NCBI RefSeq assembly: GCF_030272615.1
Contig: NC_081412.1
Coordinates: 473,974,157-474,038,156 of the forward strand
Source of the DNA: Cryptomeria japonica
Taxonomy: Eukaryota > Streptophyta > Pinopsida > Cupressales > Cupressaceae
Length of the DNA: 64,000 bases
Reading direction: 5' to 3'
Shown here piece by piece: positions 59,821-64,000 of the stretch. The notes below the pieces were generated by a model. The model made no database searches and had not been told where the DNA came from. It saw only the letters and a program-made list of their open reading frames with translations. How positions within the stretch are numbered: position 1 is the first letter of the stretch; each line of letters begins with the position of its first letter. The position numbers and the translations under genes were made by a program.

Positions 59821-60378
59821 TATTAGCTTGGTATTATCCCTAACTATACACAGCAAATTAGCACCAAATAAAAATTGCAATAGAAAATTAGATAAATCAA
59901 ATCCACATATAGCACACAGAATTTTGGACAACTATCCTTGGCAAAATCCCAATTTGGGGAAAACCAGTTTTCAAATTTGAGGTATATTATTAATTTGTTT
60001 AGCAAACTGCTATTGAGGAATTGTTATAATTGTTTGCATAATACTGGCAATACAAATAGTCTCCTCTTTGTCACTCATTGAACTGTCGACAAACATTTGT
60101 TGAACCTCCCTCTATAACTCAGAAGTTGGAACTTCCTCCTCCTTACCTTGCTAAACAACTCTCCTCTGTCTGACTAAAAACTCAACCAATTCCCATACAT
60201 TTATCCCACACAATTTGTCTCAATGATCCTTTACATTTATTTTCTCATTCAGGTACTTAAGGGCCATGAAGTGAAAGGGCTTCGAAAGCCAATAGGTTCC
60301 AGTTCACATTCCTTTGTGATCTTAGCCCTCATGACACCTCTCAAGGCTGGAACACTTGACAAACTATCTAATTTAACA
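59821..60378 (-). repeat. 5' LTR of the outer Copia element
   Basis: Partner of 31446-32005. On the minus strand it starts TGTTAAATTAGATAG and ends ACCAAGCTAATA. The next bases (minus strand, 59820 downward) read TCTTGGTGTGAGG, a poor match to the Met primer site. Confidence 0.85.
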
Positions 60379-60583
60379 ACACTTTTAGATTTCCTTCCTC
60401 CACAGATGGTGAACTATATTTTGTTGGTTTTCTTTGCTTTGCACAAATTTCTCATGTACAAGTTGTTGGCAATGCCCTTCATCATAGTCTTCCACCTAAT
60501 GTGGAGGATAATATTTTCAATGTAGCAGGCCCTTTGATGGCACATTCTGCTTAAGGAAAAGAACTAGCATTTGAGGATGGTGT
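60379..60583 (+). other. Flanking fragment, coding-like, unrecognised
   Basis: A plus-strand frame gives VVGNALHHSLPPNVEDNIFN and AGPLMAHSA before a stop. It would be contiguous with 62709 onward before the 60589-62703 element inserted. No family recognised. Confidence 0.3.
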
Positions 60584-60588
60584 GGAGA

Positions 60589-61308
60589 TGACATAGCATC
60601 TCTAGCTGAACCCCAAACACATACTCCATTCTCAAATAATAATTATAGGAAGTTCAGAGAATAAAACATCACCTACAAACTTCCTATCATAACCATGACA
60701 TGAACATAACATAATAGCGAATAATAGAGTTCGTTAATAGAAACCTATTTAACTATTCTCTCAGCACCCAGTTAAATAGGAAAAAGAATAATCAACAAGA
60801 CAACATATGAACCCAAAATATCAACTTTATTATTACTCAAGATAATATTTTTGTGACCATTATTATTACTCATATGAATGATTACTCAAAATCTCAAATG
60901 GTGGTGATAACATATAAATTTAGATGATTACATATAACAATCACACCATACCCCAATTTTGGGTTTCTCTAGTTTTGTGTCGATTATATACTTTGGCTTC
61001 TGACCCCCTTCTAACACACACACTTACTAAACTGCTCTCTCCCTTTTAAGCGTCTGGTTGCCTAGTTAAAATACTCGATTCAATTTCTCCTCTGGCTGCT
61101 TGATTTCTCCTGTCTGTTCAGCTACCAACTGTTACTAAATATTCTCACCGCTCAGTATTTGTTCTGGCTTCCTTTTGCCCAAAGGTAACTAATCTATCAT
61201 GTCCAATTTATTGTTGATGTGTCGACATGATTTGTGTCTCTTGAGCTGATGTTGCCAATAAGACCCAAGCAGTTAATTAGAAAGATCTAGTACAATGCTC
61301 CTACATCA
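60589..61308 (-). repeat. 3' LTR of the compact element
   Basis: Plus-strand ends are TGACATAGCATC and CTCCTACATCA. Shares with 61917-62703 phrases such as AACTATTCTCTCA.CACCCA, CAACAAGACAACATATGAA and CCCCAATTTTGGGTTTCTCT. Confidence 0.9.
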
Positions 61309-61902
61309 AACTCCCCAGAAGACAAAAGATCATGTGCTCCTACACATGGGCTATCAATCAACACTTGCCTCTATAATGTTTCTTCATCCTTCATAAATCT
61401 TCAACTGCCTATCCTTGTCTTCATCTTCTTGCATTTAGTTTTGTCTTGTCTTCATTCATTTTGTCTTTGCCTCTTTCAACAGGTTCACAACTACATCTTC
61501 ACAAGGACACATGGCTATCCTTTCAACTACTCCCATCAATTACATAATAATAACTCTCTCTAGGTTACAAACTCAAAATATCCATCACTCTTGTTGCTTC
61601 CTCACACAATTACCAACATACTACCATCTACCCATCGAAGATCCTGGAAGATGCACTACCACCCTTCTTCAGTGGTCTCTCATCTTTGAACCTTCTACCC
61701 AGCTTCATCTTGTTGGAGACAGTACCACAGATTTCTTTCATGTCTGCCACACACATACCTTCACAATCCTCTTCCTTACTGTAGCCTTGATGGATCAACC
61801 TGCAACCAATGAACTTGGCAACACAAAATTGGAAACCTTTTAGCAAGGTCCTGGTGTAGATTGCTTCCTTCGGTGATCTATCTACACACTCAAGATCTTA
61901 TT

Positions 61903-61916
61903 GATTTGATACCAAT
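61903..61916 (-). promoter_or_regulatory. Primer-binding site of the compact element
   Basis: Minus strand reads ATTGGTATCAAATC directly after the 5' LTR end. TGGTATCAAA matches the initiator tRNA-Met complement apart from one base. Confidence 0.8.
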
Positions 61917-62703
61917 TGACGTAGCAGCTCTGGCTAAACCCCAAATACACACTCCATTCTTAGAGAATAATGATAGGAAATCAGGGAAAATAAAACAACA
62001 CCTTCAGACTTCCTATCAGAACCGTGCAATGAACAAAACAAAATAGAGAATAACAAAATTCGTTAACAGAAAACTATTTAACTATTCTCTCAACACCCAA
62101 TTACATAGGAACAAGAATAACCAACAAGACAACATATGAATGTCCCAAAATCTCAACTTTATTATTACTCAACTAACAATGGTGATTACATACAAAGTTA
62201 GATGATTACATATAACAATTAGACCATACCCCAATTTTGGGTTTCTCTAGTTCTACGCTGATTATACACTTTGGCTTCTTTGGTTTGGCCTTATGTGGTT
62301 AGGCCGAACCCCCTTCTAACACACACACTTACTAAACCGCTCTCTCCCTTTTAAGCCTCTGTTTGCCTAGATAAAATGCCCGATTCAGTTTCTCCTCTGG
62401 CCACTCGATTTCTCCTGACTATTCGGCTACCAACCATTACTAAATATTCTCACTACTCATTATTTGATCTGGCTTCCTTTTTCCAAAAGGTAACTAATCT
62501 GTCATGTCTAATTTCCTATTTATGCGTCGATAGGATTTGTGTCTGCTCATTATTTGATCTGGCTTCCTTTTTCCCAAAGGTAACTAATCTGTCATGTCTA
62601 ATTTCCTATTTATGTGTCGATAGGATTTGTGTCTCCTGAGTTGAGTCTGCCAATAAAAGCCAACCAGTCAATTAGAAAGATCTAGTGCGAGGCTCCTAGA
62701 TTA
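61917..62703 (-). repeat. 5' LTR of the compact element, with internal duplication
   Basis: Carries two head-to-tail copies of a 90 bp segment (62456-62545 and 62546-62635; CTCATTATTTGATCTGGCTT ... GATTTGTGTCT). The partner LTR has only one, so the duplication occurred after insertion. Its outer end reads TTA instead of TCA. Confidence 0.88.
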
Positions 62704-62708
62704 GGAGA

Positions 62709-63060
62709 CTTCCCATGTCTCTAGGTAATTTAGCCTTATAGTCATTATTACAGATGTTCCTCTTTTTTGGGTTTTTCATGTGCCGGTAGTACTGTTATGA
62801 AGTATTATATGGTCTTTTTGAATCAATGGTGCCTACTTCCATTTGGCCTCTTAGGTATGCATGGTGCTATCTTGCATGGGCTTAGAGCCTCTAGTTTCTG
62901 GCTAAGCAGTAATAGGCTCCATTTTGTTCAAAAAATTTTCTCCATTTTCCCTATTGTTGGTTGATATCCAACAAACTTTGATGTATTATCTTTATGTAAT
63001 CTACTTTAATATTAATATATATTTTAGGCCTCATGCCTTTTGTAAAAAAAATAAAAAATT
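62709..63060 (+). other. Possible retroposed fragment ending in an A-rich tail
   Basis: An open plus-strand stretch (62767-62964) is followed by AT-rich sequence and GCCTTTTGTAAAAAAAATAAAAAA near 63036-63058, which resembles the 3' end of plant LINEs. No RT motif is visible, so this is weak. Confidence 0.3.
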
Positions 63061-64000
63061 ACTAGAGTCAACCTCTCTTCTATAAAAGAATGGAACATGA
63101 ACTGACCAAAGATGTTGAGTCTAGCTTACTTCTCAAAAGGAGAGCCAAACTACATGGGTTCTATTACTTTACTAAAAAAAAGGATTGATTGATTATAATG
63201 CCTAAATAGATCTTAAAGAATGCTTGAATTTCTTAATAAATTAACAAAATAGAGATGCAAATACATAGAAGAATAACACACAGTCACAAAAATGAAAATG
63301 GGATCCAAGGGAGAAACTATCACCAAACCATAGGATTTCTAGATAGGACTCAAATGCTCAGTGACCCTGTCTTGACATTTTACAGTACAATTTTTTGTTT
63401 AGATGTAGGGTCGATAGGCTCATTTTTGGTCTCTTGAAATCTAGGTTGAAACTGTGAGGACACAAGCATTGAGCAACTTTGTTTGAGGGTTTTATCTAGG
63501 ATTCATGATGATGATCTCTGCCATTGATCGCTTTGTTTTCTTGTACCTCAACTCCATCATTAATTTCTAGATCTACACCTATAAAAAGCATAGAAAAAAA
63601 AATATGTTGTGTCTATATATGAATGAGCTTGCCTTAATCAATCCCTCATTTTGATATTTCTACCTCCATGAATAGTAGAGTTGATAACTAATAAGAGTGT
63701 GTTCTCTAAACTTTAAATATGTCTAAGATTGTGACACGCAATAAAAAAATCTATAAAAACATAAAATTCCTATTGAGATGCATTAGAGTGGAGTCTTAGA
63801 TGATTCAAACAAAAGGTGGTATAATGTTGAACCCAGGGTAGCAAATTAAGCTTAAAGACAAAAATACTAATAATTCAAATCTACAGAATCTTAAAACTCA
63901 GGAATGTTATAATAGCATAATAACTACAAACCTTGAGGAGATGTAGAAGTTGGTCATCAGTCAGCCAGTCCCTCTAATTCTTCAACATCCTTCTTGTTAG
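63061..64000. other. No gene seen
   Basis: AT-rich sequence to the window edge with only short open frames and no recognised repeat. Confidence 0.5.

Larger units (their letters stand above)
60589..62703 (-). mobile_element. Compact non-autonomous LTR retrotransposon with GGAGA target duplications
   Basis: Direct repeats 60589-61308 (720 bp) and 61917-62703 (787 bp, including a 90 bp internal duplication) flank a 608 bp interior without coding capacity. Minus orientation is set by the primer site ATTGGTATCAAATC next to the 61917 end and the purine tract CTTCTGGGGAGTT next to the 61308 end. GGAGA occurs immediately outside both ends (60584-60588 and 62704-62708). With complete signals and no proteins it is a TRIM/small LARD-type element moved by enzymes supplied elsewhere. 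Confidence 0.92.

Overview
The window reads as repeat-dominated, AT-rich nuclear DNA of a large plant genome. Nested LTR retrotransposons, a very large CACTA DNA transposon with introns, LINE remnants and almost no host genes fit a gymnosperm (conifer-type) genome best. That placement is inference; no sequence here identifies the species. Nearly every protein-coding stretch belongs to a transposable element, and nearly all are broken by stops or frameshifts. The one compact, intact host-type gene is a small secreted cysteine-rich peptide gene at 21258-21473, with a TATA box and a poly(A) signal.

Layout. 1-3300: decayed minus-strand coding sequence with a G-patch domain and a coiled coil. 3301-10118: complete LTR retrotransposon without pol (element A), carrying a gag-like ORF with four zinc knuckles and a long second ORF. 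10470-11735: tandem array of about 265 bp units. 11740-12316: Ty3/gypsy protease fragment. 12317-20960: mosaic of dispersed repeats, foldbacks and unrecognised ORF remnants. 21195-21580: cysteine-rich peptide gene. 22512-26520: 5'-truncated LINE on the minus strand. 29138-30626: probable solo LTR.

31446-60378 is a three-layer nest. The outer layer is a 5.2 kb minus-strand Copia element: 5' LTR, gag, protease and integrase at 57136-60378, RT, RNase H and 3' LTR at 31446-33424. It is split at the start of its RT by a plus-strand Copia element (element C, 33425-57130) flanked by the duplication CATTG. Element C is in turn interrupted by a 16.7 kb CACTA transposon (40091-56745). The CACTA element carries the C-terminal part of a TNP2-type transposase, a SET-domain reading frame, and a second Ptta/En/Spm-type gene. 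It also contains a near-perfect palindrome of GAT/ATC triplets of more than 200 bp. At 60589-62703 lies a compact non-autonomous LTR element with perfect 5 bp target duplications (GGAGA).

How they relate. Elements A and C share TGTTGG...CA ends, initiator-Met primer sites and an unusual doubled polypurine tract, so A could have been mobilised by C-like Copia proteins. The nest gives a clear order of events: outer Copia first, then C, then CACTA. The most notable biology is the SET-domain frame inside a CACTA element and the two related pol-less second-ORF proteins, at 1-3260 and 5653-9090.
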